A stretch of 64,000 bases of DNA from Cryptomeria japonica (taxonomy: Eukaryota > Streptophyta > Pinopsida > Cupressales > Cupressaceae). Both the position numbers and the translations under genes were made by a program. A model generated the notes under the pieces. The model did no database searches and was not told where the DNA came from. It worked only from the letters and a program-made list of their open reading frames with translations. Of this stretch, positions 11,497-21,479 are shown piece after piece; position 1 is the first letter of the stretch; each line of letters opens with the position of its first letter. Location of the stretch: contig NC_081410.1 in the NCBI RefSeq assembly GCF_030272615.1, positions 501,792,442-501,856,441 of the forward strand, given 5' to 3'.

Positions 11497-12780
11497 CTAT
11501 ACCGGTTGAGGCATTGTTGGTTCAATTATGATCATTTCCACTGCCAGTTCCCTGTCATATGATATATATTGATTTTTGCATTGCTCATCCACTTTCACAT
11601 TAGCGCTCTCCACAATTTTCTGCAATCTTTTGTTATAACATCTATATGCTTTGCTTTGAATTGAATAACTAAGAAATATCCCTTCCTCACAGCTAGGATC
11701 AAACTTCCCAATTAAATCATTCCTTTTGATATAGTTTTTACTTCTAAAAATTCTGAAATATTTAATAGTAGGTGTATGTCCAAACCATAATTCATAAGGG
11801 GTCTTACCGGTTTCACCTTTTATGTGAACTTTGTTCAATGTGTAGACTGTTGTACTCACTACTTATCTCAAGTAGATGTGAGGCAATCTGGCTTCGATCA
11901 TCATAGATCTTGCTGCATCCAAAATGGTTCTATTCTTCCTTTCTACTACTCCATTTTGCTGAGGAGTCCGAGGTGTATATAATTGTCTCCTAATTCCATT
12001 TGTCTCACAATAACTGTTAAATTCATGAGAAGTGAACTCACCGCCTTGATCCGATCTTAGACATTTGATTTTCAATCCAGTTTCTGTTTCAACCTTTTCT
12101 TTAAAGATCTTGAACTTCTTAAAGGCTTCAGACTTCTCCCTAAGAAAAGCCACCCACATCATTCTAGAATAATCATCAATTATTAGCATGAAATACCTAT
12201 CACCTTAAAGCTTTTAGTCTTGCAGGACCACATAAGTCAGTGTGAATCAATCAAGCACATCATTAGATTTATCATGTATGCTCTTAAAATAAGTTCTAAC
12301 TTGCTTTACCAATTGACATTCCTTACATACTAGATTATGAGTCTTCATAATCTTAGGTATATCTCTAACTACCTTTGTTGAACTGATCTTAAGAATACAA
12401 AAAAAATTAACATGACACAACCTTTTATGCCATAGCCAACTCTCATCAATATGAGAAATCGAACATGTCTTATTACCAGTGTTCAAGTGAAATATATTAC
12501 CTCCAATCTCAGTACCAGTTGCAATCTCCAAACCAGTTTTGTTCATGATTTTGCATTTTCTATCTTTGAATTGAAGTTAGAAACCCTTGTCCACCAATTG
12601 ATCATCACTTAAGAGATTATTCTCTAAACCTTCTACATAATAGACATTATCAATATTATGCTTGCCATCTAGAGAAATAATACCTCTACCTTTGATCATA
12701 CATGCTTTTTCATCTCCAAATTTGACTTGACCACCATTATATTCTTGTAGGGATAGAAATTTCCTTTTATCTCCAGTCAT
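11497..12780 (-). pseudogene. pol: C1 integrase with protease end
   Basis: Read on -: 12780-12577 is the protease C-part after the DSG site (MTGDKRKF, YVEGLENNLLSDDQLV). 12546-12247 holds the GAG-pre-integrase zinc motif (WLWHKRLCHVN and C-x2-C in CKEC). 12189-11863 is the integrase core with IDDYSRMMWVAFL, CLRSDQGGEFTSHEF and TPQQNGVVERKNR, so the second Asp and Glu are present. 11859-11497 is the C-part with GKTPYELWFG. All blocks share one frame, separated by stop codons at about 12576, 12246-12190 and 11862. Confidence 0.9.
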
Positions 12781-13000
12781 ATGATGTGAGAATCCACTAT
12801 CAATTACCCATTCATCCTTATCTTAAAAATTTTGTTGCCAGGGCCTTTTCTACATTCATGATAGCTAGTTCTGGTTCATCTTCCTTTAAAGCATAGAACA
12901 CCCATTCCTCTCCATTGTCGGATCCACTAGCAGAGTCTACTATTGGTTCTTCCTCAGAGTCATCACTTTTTCCTTCCTCATCCACTATGTCGCACTGTTT
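12781..13000 (-). pseudogene. C1 protease active-site region
   Basis: On - the frame at 12810-12785 reads WVIDSGFSHHMTG, so the aspartic protease triplet Asp-Ser-Gly is intact (complement of 12791-12801). The preceding acidic stretch (EEGKSDDSEEE) links gag and protease. A frameshift near 13000 separates it from gag. Confidence 0.8.
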
Positions 13001-13963
13001 TTATTTCTTAAATCTATATCTGTTTTCATTAGGGTTAAATGATTTCTTAACTCTCTCTTCAAATATTGCATTCCTTTTAGGACATCTAGATGCAAAATGA
13101 CCAATCTTATTACATGCAAAACATTTAAAAGGTTCATTTCCTTCATACTTACTTCCTGACGGTCCCTGAGGTACTCTTCTAGCAAATAAGGCTTCAAGTT
13201 GATCAAATTCTTCATCTTCTTTCCTCATATCTTCCAATTCTTTTGCATATAAGGCTTTCCAATCACTTTTGTCGGTAGATGATGATGATGCATGAAAAGA
13301 AGGTTCAAACTTTGCAGCTCCAGAAGATCCAAATTCTTCAAGCTCAAAAGCAAATAATTTCCCAATCAGAATGTCTCTGTTAACTGAAGTGTTTTCCATT
13401 GTTCTCATCTCATTAATTGCAGTTGCCTTCATCTTGTAAGCCAGTGGAAAGGCTCTCAATAATTTGGAAACTATTTCATCTTCACTCAGAGATCCTCCAC
13501 AACATTGAATTCCCATAACAATCTCATTTACTTTTTCCATAAACACAACAATTCTTTCATTATCTTCCATCTTCAAGTTTTCATACCTTACCCGGTAACC
13601 ATCAAGTTTAGCAATTTTGACAGTAGGATCACCTTCATTCAAAGCTTTTAATTTATCCCACATAACCTTTTCTGACGATTTATCAGTCAATCCCATGATT
13701 TGTTGATCAATAAGTGCAGACAAGAGGCCTTCTCTAGCTATGCAATCATTTTCAATATTCTTGTCCAGGTGTGCAGGAGCAAGATTGCTAGATGCTGGAT
13801 CATAAGGTGTATATCCTTTCTTAGTGATCTCCCAAATATCCTTGCCAAGACATCTAAGATGAGTCTCCATTCAAATTTTCCATATCCCATAATTTATTCC
13901 ATCAAGCTTAGGTATTTCTCTTTTGAAAATAGTTGCCGGTGGATTTGAAGTTTTACCTACCAT
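13001..13963 (-). pseudogene. gag: C1 gag
   Basis: The likely start is the ATG at 13963-13961, 31 codons upstream of the long open block (13870-13001) and in the same frame, with one TGA at 13873-13871. The first residues read KLDGINYGIW, typical of copia Gag. The body has the UBN2-type helical region (VMWDKLKALNEGD, ILIGKLFAFELEEF) and a CCHC zinc knuckle CFACNKIGHFASRCP near the end. Gag packages the element RNA into particles. The TGA next to ATGGAG could be a nonsense mutation; starting at 13870 would lose the conserved GINY-x-IW motif, so I prefer the upstream start. Confidence 0.85.
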
Positions 13964-14007
13964 AGGATCTACCTCAAGTGGTTAAGCTTCTGCAAAAGAG
14001 GACCAAA

Positions 14008-14019
14008 GCTCTGATACCA
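14008..14019 (-). other. C1 primer binding site (tRNA-iMet type)
   Basis: On - reads TGGTATCAGAGC, two bases inside the 5' LTR end at 14022. This is the usual plant copia PBS complementary to the 3' end of initiator tRNA-Met. Confidence 0.9.
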
Positions 14020-14021
14020 AT

Positions 14022-15219
14022 TGTTAGGATAATCGGTCAACAACTGAGAGTGGAGGGGGCGGGGGTGAATCAGTTGTTAATAAATTATATCAATCAGACC
14101 ACTTAATAACCTTTAACCAGATCACATAAACATTAAGTATCAGAATAGCAGAAACAGATACCGGTAAGCAATAAAACGTAACAAAAAAATAGATAATCAA
14201 CACAATGCAACCATACCACATAAAACCATGATTTGTATGTGGAAAACTCAGAAAGGGAAAAACCATGGTGGGAAGCCTACCCACAGTCAGATGATTCTTC
14301 TGCAAAAAGTATGTGATACAATGAGGGGCCTGCACATGCAGGAAGGCACGCTGCCTAGAGCGTACTGCTCATTACAAAAGAGTCTCACTAACTACAGAGA
14401 GGTTATCAGCACCTTAAGATAAATGGACAATAATCTAGAATAATGAACTGCTAGAGATAGGATCTACCATGCCTGATTACAATCCCGGTTAAGCTCAATA
14501 CCAGAGGCCTTTGACCTCTTCCTTAATCGCAAATAGATCACCTATGATCGACAAAATCTCCTTTGCATATGATATTACATTTCATGACCATGAATGTAAT
14601 CTACAATGAGATCTTACATCAATTTATACAAACCCTAAAGCCTAAACCAATTAGGCCAGCCACCTAAAAGATATTACAATAAGATCATTACATACATCCA
14701 TATCACAATGATATGCCATGTCGGCTTGAGACCAAATAAACAATAACCAATCCATAAATCATCCCAATAACATGTAGAGAACATGTTAACATGATACCCA
14801 TCCATAACCTAGATAGGTACCAGACCTAATCTGGGTCCACCACTCCAAAGCAATGTCTTCAAACAGTTGAAGCATGATTAGGGTTCACCTTCTCCATCCT
14901 AAATTCCATCTAGAAGCCGCACCAACACCACTTATTTATTCTACCGGTTAAACCTTAAACCCATGTCAGTAAGGGTTTACAAGAGTGTGTGATAGCATCT
15001 GATTACCAAGTCAATACCAACTGACCAAAACATGCTCCAGAAACATGTAACACATAAAACCAAACATACTTCATAGATCCAAACATGCCGAAAGTGTCCA
15101 ATAGATAGTCCTTTCTTTCGGTAACACTAGATCTTCTACCGGTAACCATAACAACTAGTATTGACATCAACGACAAAACATCAATGCAACACATAATCAA
15201 TTCATCCATATTGCCAACA
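14022..15219 (-). repeat. C1 5' LTR
   Basis: 1198 bp, direct repeat of 8203-9442. On - it starts TGTTGGCAATATGG and ends CTAACA. A G-rich insertion on + (GGAGGGGGCGGGGG at 14052) is absent from the partner, which has only GAGGGGGGG there. Confidence 0.9.
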
Positions 15220-15770
15220 AACGTTTCTCAGAATCCTTAAAAGATAGTTGATGGCGTTGGCAACAATTGGCACATCCAACTCAATCCTACACTATGGGCC
15301 TATTACCCAAGTTTTTGCACTCTTAGTAGACCTATCCCTTACTCACTTGAAAATGGTTCCAAATCCAACTTTTCGATTGAGGTTAGGTTACCATCTTTAT
15401 GGGTCTCTTTATGTGATCTTATCAGTGACAAAGACTACAAGGTTTTTGCTTCCAGGATTTGGAATTGCTAGATGAGTGGAAATTGATAGAATGAATTCAA
15501 TCACCTGAAAGAATGTAAATAACACATGAGCCAAAATTAAAATTATAAGGTGAAACCTCACACATTTGAGGTAGATGACTTGGTCCTTAGAGAAAACCCC
15601 AAAAATGAGCAGGATAGGGAGAAAAAGGGTAAATTTGAACCAAATTGGCTTGAACCTTACATCATCACAACAATTTATGGGTTAGGCACATATCAATTAT
15701 CCATGCTTGAAGGAGAACCATTAGATGATCCTATCAACAACATGCATCTTTGTAGATTCTACACATAGAT
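15220..15770 (+). pseudogene. pol: E1 integrase C-terminal part, downstream of C1
   Basis: Resumes the integrase broken at 8202. 15250-15470 matches the E2 frame over LAEIGISNLIPHFG and the post-core domain. 15550-15768 reads KPHTFEVDDLVLRENPKN then KGKFEPNWLEPYIITTIYG and ends CRFYT-stop. The KFEPNW-x-EPYII block is the integrase C-terminal fold of Tat/Athila-type gypsy. No chromodomain is seen. The final stop (TAG at 15766-15768) is probably the native end of pol, since E2 ends with the same FYT. Confidence 0.85.
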
Positions 15771-17226
15771 TTTTAGGGAATCCTATTAAAAAATACAAAG
15801 AAAGTGAAAAAAAACAAAAAAAAGAATAAGAAAGAAAAAGAAATAAAACTGTCCAACAGGGAAAACCACTTTGGTGGCTCTTGAGCAAGTACCATGGTGA
15901 AAAATGGATTAGTGGAATCATGTGTAAGGACATTGGCCTACTTTTTCATGACATAGTATCAACCTTTCACTTTGCACATACTCACATCCTATCAAATCCA
16001 TAATAAATTTATCCATCCCCATTATGGTTTGTTATTGATCTACTTAGGGTCAGATTGTCATTTATAATAAATCCTTTTCACCCTTTGTTTCATGCATAAT
16101 AAATCAAGTCCTATCTATAACTAGGGGCATATCCTAGACCTGGTGATGGAAGTGGTTCCTGGGCATCGCATTTTGTGAGGAGCAATGCCTTTTCATTCCT
16201 TCCTTATTTTTGCATGCAATTCATAATAAAAGATCACTTGTATTGCCAATCCACAATAAATCTTTTTCTTTTCTCTGCAATAAAGTATTGATAGATTCAT
16301 AGAGACTTAGTTTTAGATGAGACACAAGTAGTATTGGGATTTCAACGAATCAATCATTCATAGGCTTTTACTCTAACAGATTTTTTTAGCGCTATCTATC
16401 CTTTATTAGGATGACAATATTGTGACCAGATCAAACATGTTAACATATGTGGCAAGAAATATTTTGTGACTTAAAGATATTAGTATCTGTTGGTGTTAAG
16501 TCTTTGGTTTTCATTTTATTTGATCTTTTTTGGTCTCATATTTCCTATACTTCTCAAGGATTTTTATGGAATAGTGTGTCCTAGATGGGGCATGATCACC
16601 TATTTGCTGCTTATGGATTGTTTCTTAGGAACACTATGGCTTGTCCAACAATATGAACACACTATGGGTCTAGTAAGAATAGGGGCATTCCTTGTTTGTG
16701 ATTGTCTAATCTTGATAAAAATGATACAAAGACTATCTAGGTCAAACCTATATTTGGATGGTCACAAACATTTGACATAGTAAGATCAATGATGATAAAT
16801 GCATAAGAAGCTAATTCCACCTCCATATCTTCTACCTTGCATCGATTTTTTTCTTCATTTCCCCTTTTTCTATGTACCCACACATCATATGATTGAGTAT
16901 AATGACATACCAAAAATAAAATAAAGTGAAGTCGTGAATCATATCCTGCATCACTAAATACTTAGTCCTACATATCATCATTATCTCATAATCACGCACA
17001 TGCATCCTACATACATTAGGTTAGTACATAATCATCATAAATGCTCCATCCATTACATAATATCATCATGACATCATCATATAGGACATACATCATAATC
17101 ATACTAGGAGCATACAAAAATCATGTCACATAAAAATATCTCACATAAATAAGGTCATCACAATCATTTCATTATTGCATCGCATCAACATCATTATCTA
17201 GAGTCATACATAAGTCATATTGCATC
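15771..17226 (+). other. E1 post-pol spacer
   Basis: No gene. It aligns with the E2 post-pol spacer (about 34700-36217 read on -), including a short hairpin CCACTTTGGTGG at 15865 (E2: CCACTTTAGTGG) and a CCATGGTGAAAA block. 16780-17226 is rich in CAT/ATC trinucleotides (CATCATCAT-like), as is the same place in E2. Confidence 0.65.
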
Positions 17227-18134
17227 ATGCATCTTTCTTGTTTATTATTATGGCTGAAACTTTTAGTAGATTAATGAGATTTAATCATGATAGGGGTGTT
17301 TGGCAAGGTATTCATATCCCAAGTACATCTATTTTTGTTACACACTCTATATTTGCAGATGGTACTTTTCTCTATGGAAAATCAACTGCTCAGGAAGCCA
17401 CCCAAATGAAGACAGAGCTAGAATTTTATACATCAGTGTCAGGACAATAGATAAAGCCTAAAAAATCTAAGGCATTTATTTTAAATATTAAGGTTGTTAC
17501 TAAAACAAAGATTATTAATATTTTGGGATTCAAGCTACACGAGTTACCTAGTATATACTTGGGTATACCTTTATTCATGGGAAATAATAAGATATCTTAT
17601 TGGAAAGATGTTATTGAATGGATAAAAAATAGAATTTCAATGTGGAAAGGTAGATGGCTATCACTTTCAAGATGCATCTTACTTATCAAAACTATCTTGA
17701 GTACCATTCCAAACTATTCTATGTATGTACTTAAAGCTCTCAAATCTATGATTCTTCAAATTGAGAAAGTCATTAGGAAATTTCTTTGGAAGGGAAATTT
17801 ATCAAAAGAAAAGAAGATTCCATTAGTCTCACTGAGTAACATGGAAATTGGTAAAAGAGAGGGAGGAGTAGGTTTACATGACTTGGATAAGAGAAATAAA
17901 GCCTTTGGAGGGAAATTAGTTTGGAAAATGTATACAAATTCAAACTCAAAATGGTGTCAAATCATGCAAGCTAAGTATTTGGACACATCTAATCCTCTTA
18001 GTGTTCTTACTATATCTAATCCTCCAAATGGTTCAGTTATGTGGAAGTTCATGATGGCTTCTAGGGATTTGGTGACCAAATACATTTCTTGGCAAGTACA
18101 TAATGCAAAATCAATACAATTTTGGTTTGATTAA
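17227..18134 (+). pseudogene. LINE reverse transcriptase C-part
   Basis: 17235-17450 reads ETFSRLMRFNHDRGVWQGIHIP then SIFADGTFLYG, the LINE RT active box (normally FADD; here the second Asp is Gly). After a TAG at 17448 the frame continues as KPKKSKAF and ILGF. 17523-18134 is an open 203-codon block: LPSIYLGIPLFMG, KGRWLSLSRCILLIKTILSTIPNY, FLWKG, GGVGLHDLDKRNKAF and KLVWKM, the hallmark thumb/connection region of plant L1 elements. It is inactive because of the 5' truncation, the changed active site and the stops. Confidence 0.85.
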
Positions 18135-18173
18135 TGGAATGGCTATACTCCATTATCCTAGATCTCATGGATA

Positions 18174-18265
18174 GTTAATAGACTATGTGAGTGTAATCAA
18201 ACTATATGCATAGACTATGGGGCTCTAAATTAATAGACTATGTGAGTGCAATCAAACTATATTCA
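18174..18265 (+). repeat. Short tandem duplication inside the LINE
   Basis: A block starting TTAATAGACTATGTGAGTG occurs at about 18175 and again at about 18231, 56 bases apart, with one or two changes. It lies between the RT and zf-RVT parts. Confidence 0.7.
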
Positions 18266-18469
18266 GGGAAAGTCATTTGGAAGGATCTCATGGATATTGG
18301 GATTGATGCTGATCTAATGAGGCTACTCCAACAAGTTTTATCTTAGAGGATAGTTTTTTTGACAGATGTAGATGACAAAATCATATGGGCCCCAACCAAA
18401 GACAACACTTATTTGGTGAAACATGGATATACAACATTGCAACGCTTGATGAATTGATAATAGGTACAA

Positions 18470-18680
18470 AGAGCATTTTATAATTGTTGGAACAATGCAA
18501 TTATGCCCAAAGTAGGATGTTTTGTATGGTTGGCTTTGAAAAAATAAATTTAACTAGTGATAAATTAGCTAAGTTGAAAATTTCACAACAGTGTAAATAT
18601 GTTTTATGTGATCAAGAGTATGAAACAACTGATCATCTTTTTATTCAGTGTCCTTTTTCTCAATAGTGTTGTATTTTTAT
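18470..18680 (+). pseudogene. LINE zinc-binding (zf-RVT) segment
   Basis: 18484-18666 and the frame just before it read CFVWLALKK-like then INLTSDKLAKLKISQQCKYVLC and ETTDHLFIQCPFS. The Cys...C...HLF-x-CPF pattern is the zf-RVT domain found after RT in plant LINE-derived proteins. Confidence 0.75.
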
Positions 18681-19029
18681 GATGAATAAAATAGAATTGT
18701 CTATGCCCCTTCCAAATAATATATGGGAATTGTTCCAAGGATGGCCCATCCTCTTCAAGACCTCTCTTTTCTCTTGCATTTAGAGAATCATCCCAGAAAC
18801 AACTACGTGGTCCATTTTGTAGGAATGCAATAAGAGACTTTTAAAGAAAGTCTCCTCCTCTATTGAGAAACTGCAATACGAAATAGAAAAAATAGTCTTT
18901 GAATTAGTAAATGTTTATGTGTAGAATCATCACACTTGTAATTCAACATTCACCTCTTGGGATGGCCCTATCATCAAGAATTGGAAGTATATATGTTTAT
19001 CTCCCAATGTTAATTTATCTTCGGTCCCT

Positions 19030-19450
19030 CAACCCCCACATCAAGACATTGTGAAGATTAACTTTGATGGCTCCTATCAAGGTAATCCAGGAGATTCAGG
19101 AGTAGGTGCATGTATTAAAAATTATTTGGGTGAGGTTCAAGATTTGAAATCATCTACATTGCCACATGAGAATAATAATATGGCAGAAGCATAGGATCTC
19201 TTATGTGGACTATCAATGGCAAATTAATTGTGATACTCAAAGATTCATGTAGAAGGTGATTCTACATTCATTATAAAGGTATGTACAACAAGAAATCTTT
19301 TCAATTGGCATATCAATTATGTTTTAATTTAGGCTTGGGCTCTTTTAGATTCTTTTAAGTCTTACATATTATCACACACATTCAGAGAAGGAAACAGGCT
19401 AGCAGATAGGTTAGCTAAAATGAGATGCGATAAAATGGAGGTGGATTCAA
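19030..19450 (+). pseudogene. LINE RNase H domain
   Basis: One frame reads INFDGSYQGNPG (first Asp), NNNMAEA then TAG (catalytic Glu just before the stop), VEGDSTFI (Asp) and NRLADRLAK (last Asp). All four catalytic acidic positions of RNase HI are therefore preserved, with two or three nonsense codons between them. Plant L1 elements carrying an archaeal-like RNase H are an established class; this is a dead member. Confidence 0.8.
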
Positions 19451-19560
19451 TTGAAGGAGGTGCAAATATAGATGCTTTTCCCTACTTATAGGAAATTGTG
19501 ATGGATGAAAAGCATACGATCAATAGGAATAATGACTTTTCTAGATAAATCATTTGGGGC

Positions 19561-20250
19561 TATTACCCCACTTGGAGGACATTATGAAGGAGGAGAGGAG
19601 CTCAACTTAGAGTGAGTTGTAGGTTAGGGTCGTATATGTTCTTGATTTTCTTGCAGATTGTTTGAATAGATTGTTATATGTGGATTCTATAGATTAGGAG
19701 TCCTTTATGCTGATAAACAAGAGTAGTGTCTGAGTTTTTTGTTGCTACTTCACTTGGCCTTGGAACCCATGAATCTTAATAGTCTATGAGTGCTTTGGAG
19801 GTGCCAGTAAGATCTTCATCAAGTGGAAGATTGTTGGAAAAATATGCCTCAATCTTACTGGTCCGAACCTCTGAGAGAGAAATATCGGTGAGACCACTGA
19901 GATGTCTAGCTGATCTGAGTAGTGCTAGAGAAGTCCCCTTTGGTGAATTGATCGGTGTGACTCTGGTCGACCTGCGTATTAATCCTGAACTATCTTTGGT
20001 GTGACTCTAGCCGATGATTGAACAGAGCTTAGTATTGGGATGACTCAAGTTATCGATATGCATTATACCGATTGAGCATGTCTGGTCTATGATGGGTCAG
20101 AATAGTCTTATTGGAGTGAGTCTTGCTAATGAGGATGTGTTTGCTATCCATTGATGTGACTTTGACCAATGTTGGAAGTCATTGGTGTGTCTCGAGCTCT
20201 CTATAAGAGTCTTAGTGATATGGAAAGCTATCGGCATAACTCATTGCGAT
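19561..20250 (+). other. Probable LINE 3' tail with degenerate short motif repeats
   Basis: No coding motif. The sequence repeats a loose GGTGTGACT/GATGTGACT motif (about 19945, 19999, 20037, 20152, 20190), the same words found in the inverted-repeat arms to the right. Continuity with the LINE upstream is inferred, not proven. Confidence 0.4.
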
Positions 20251-20632
20251 AGATTGAGTATAGAGGAGCTTCAGGCTGACATTGGTCTTTGAAATGACCC
20301 ATTGAATGTCAGACCAACTTTTATTGTCTGGCTGATGGGGTTTTGTTTGGTGAGAGTCTGGCTGATGAACCTATGGAGTCGAGGTCATCAGGGTGACATG
20401 ATGTTTTGGGATGACTTTTAGATTGTGACTCTGATGGATGTTGTGTCATCGATGAACCTGTTTAGTTGTACATCGATGTGACTTGGCTGATAAGTGTTGA
20501 TCGAGTTGTTTTTGCCTTGGAACTATTGTTGTAACTCACGACGACAGATTGAGTATAGAGGAGCTTTGGGGTGACATTGGTCTTTGAAATGACCTATCGA
20601 ATGTCAGACTAAATTTTATTGTCTGGCGGATA
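20234..20632 (+). repeat. Partial tandem duplication, about 295 bp period
   Basis: AGATTGAGTATAGAGGAGCT followed by the GACATTGGTCTTTGAAATGACC block occurs at 20251 and again at 20546, each preceded by an AACTCA word. The second copy covers only the first 90 or so bases of the unit. Confidence 0.75.
20251..20523 (+). repeat. Inverted repeat, left arm
   Basis: The reverse complement of 21097-21370 follows this arm over about 273 bases, including TTTTTGTTTGGTGAGAGTCTG, GGTGACATGATGTTT, GTGACTTGG and TTGATAAGTGTTG strings. Arms are roughly 85-90 percent alike by eye, separated by about 570 bases. Confidence 0.75.
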
Positions 20633-20819
20633 GTGATAGATGAGATGAGACCTATTCCTAGTTTTCATTCTATGCATCTATATATGTGATAATGTATGAT
20701 TGCGCATGATGTTTTTATTGATGATGCAGTTATTCCTATGTGATGATGCAATTATGTTATTATGCTAATATACTTGTTATAATAAGATGATTCTATAATT
20801 AATCTGTGATGTTTCTTTA

Positions 20820-21470
20820 CTTATTTATTTATTTTTTTGGCAAAAGTGGTGAACCACTAATATATATTAATATAATAAGGATTACAAAAATTGGTTCAAA
20901 GAGCATACCAAGAGGAAAAAACCAGCAAGAAAACCTCTAGATATAGCTCGATATGAATTACAAATGTTATCAAGATACATAATATATCTTGGAAAATTTA
21001 ATCATTAAACTATCACCTATCTAAGCTACACATTGGTTGATATCATAATACAATACCAACAAGACCACATTGGGAGGAGTCATCCCAATGTTTAATGTTC
21101 CAAGGCCAAAACAACTCGACCAACACTTATCAACCAAGTCACACCGATGTACAACCAAACATGTTCATCGGCCACACAACGTCCATCAAAGTCACAATAT
21201 GAAAGTCATCCTGAAACATCATGTCACCCCGATAACCCAAGCTCCACAAGTTGATCAACCAGACTCTCACCAAACAAAAACCCATCGGCTAGAGATAATA
21301 AAAGTCGGTATAACATTTGATGGGTTATTCCAAAGAACAATGTCACCCCGAATCTCCTTTATACTCAATCAATTACCATGAGCTATATATATATCAAAAA
21401 ATAATAATTGTCATCATACAATGTTGTCAATATCTCAAAAATGGCTAAAACATCACCCTTAGGTGTCTAC
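20820..21470 (-). repeat. Opposite-oriented repeat copy with LINE-like A-rich end (includes right inverted-repeat arm)
   Basis: On - it ends GCCAAAAAAATAAATAAATAA (complement of 20821-20841 start), a form typical of LINE 3' ends. It contains the right inverted-repeat arm 21097-21370. Its other end on - is TGTAGACACCTAAGGG at 21470, which looks like an LTR start, so it could instead be a decayed LTR. Beyond 21470 the E1 PMD relic resumes. I could not find a target duplication to decide. Confidence 0.4.
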
Positions 21471-21479
21471 ATTATCATA

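Larger units (their letters stand above)
8203..15219 (-). mobile_element. C1: Ty1/copia element (SIRE-like), decayed, nested in E1 integrase
   Basis: LTRs at 14022-15219 (5') and 8203-9442 (3') in direct orientation flank a gag-PR-INT-RT-RH order read on -. PBS TGGTATCAGAGC lies next to the 5' LTR at 14008-14019. TSD is AACAT (8198-8202) versus AACGT (15220-15224); joining the flanks through one copy restores continuity with the uninterrupted E2 homologue. Two frame changes and about eight stops separate the coding blocks, so it is dead. The RT string FVDDIIFGG and the LYGLKQAPRAWY block resemble SIRE/Maximus elements; lineage is tentative. Confidence 0.9.
17227..19560 (+). mobile_element. 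5'-truncated L1-type LINE with RNase H, inserted in E1
   Basis: Starts abruptly inside RT at about 17227. Coding blocks follow in LINE order: RT palm and thumb, a zinc-finger-like zf-RVT segment, then RNase H ending near 19450. Several stops; no complete ORF. A 3' untranslated tail probably continues beyond 19560 into the repeat-rich block to about 20650; the poly-A end was not located. It sits between E1 post-pol spacer and PMD relic, so it is an insertion. Confidence 0.8.

Noticed and set aside
21455-21470. TGTAGACACC on - taken as another LTR of the E1/E2 family
   Set aside because: Only about the first 13 bases agree; the AT palindromes and the rest of that LTR are absent.
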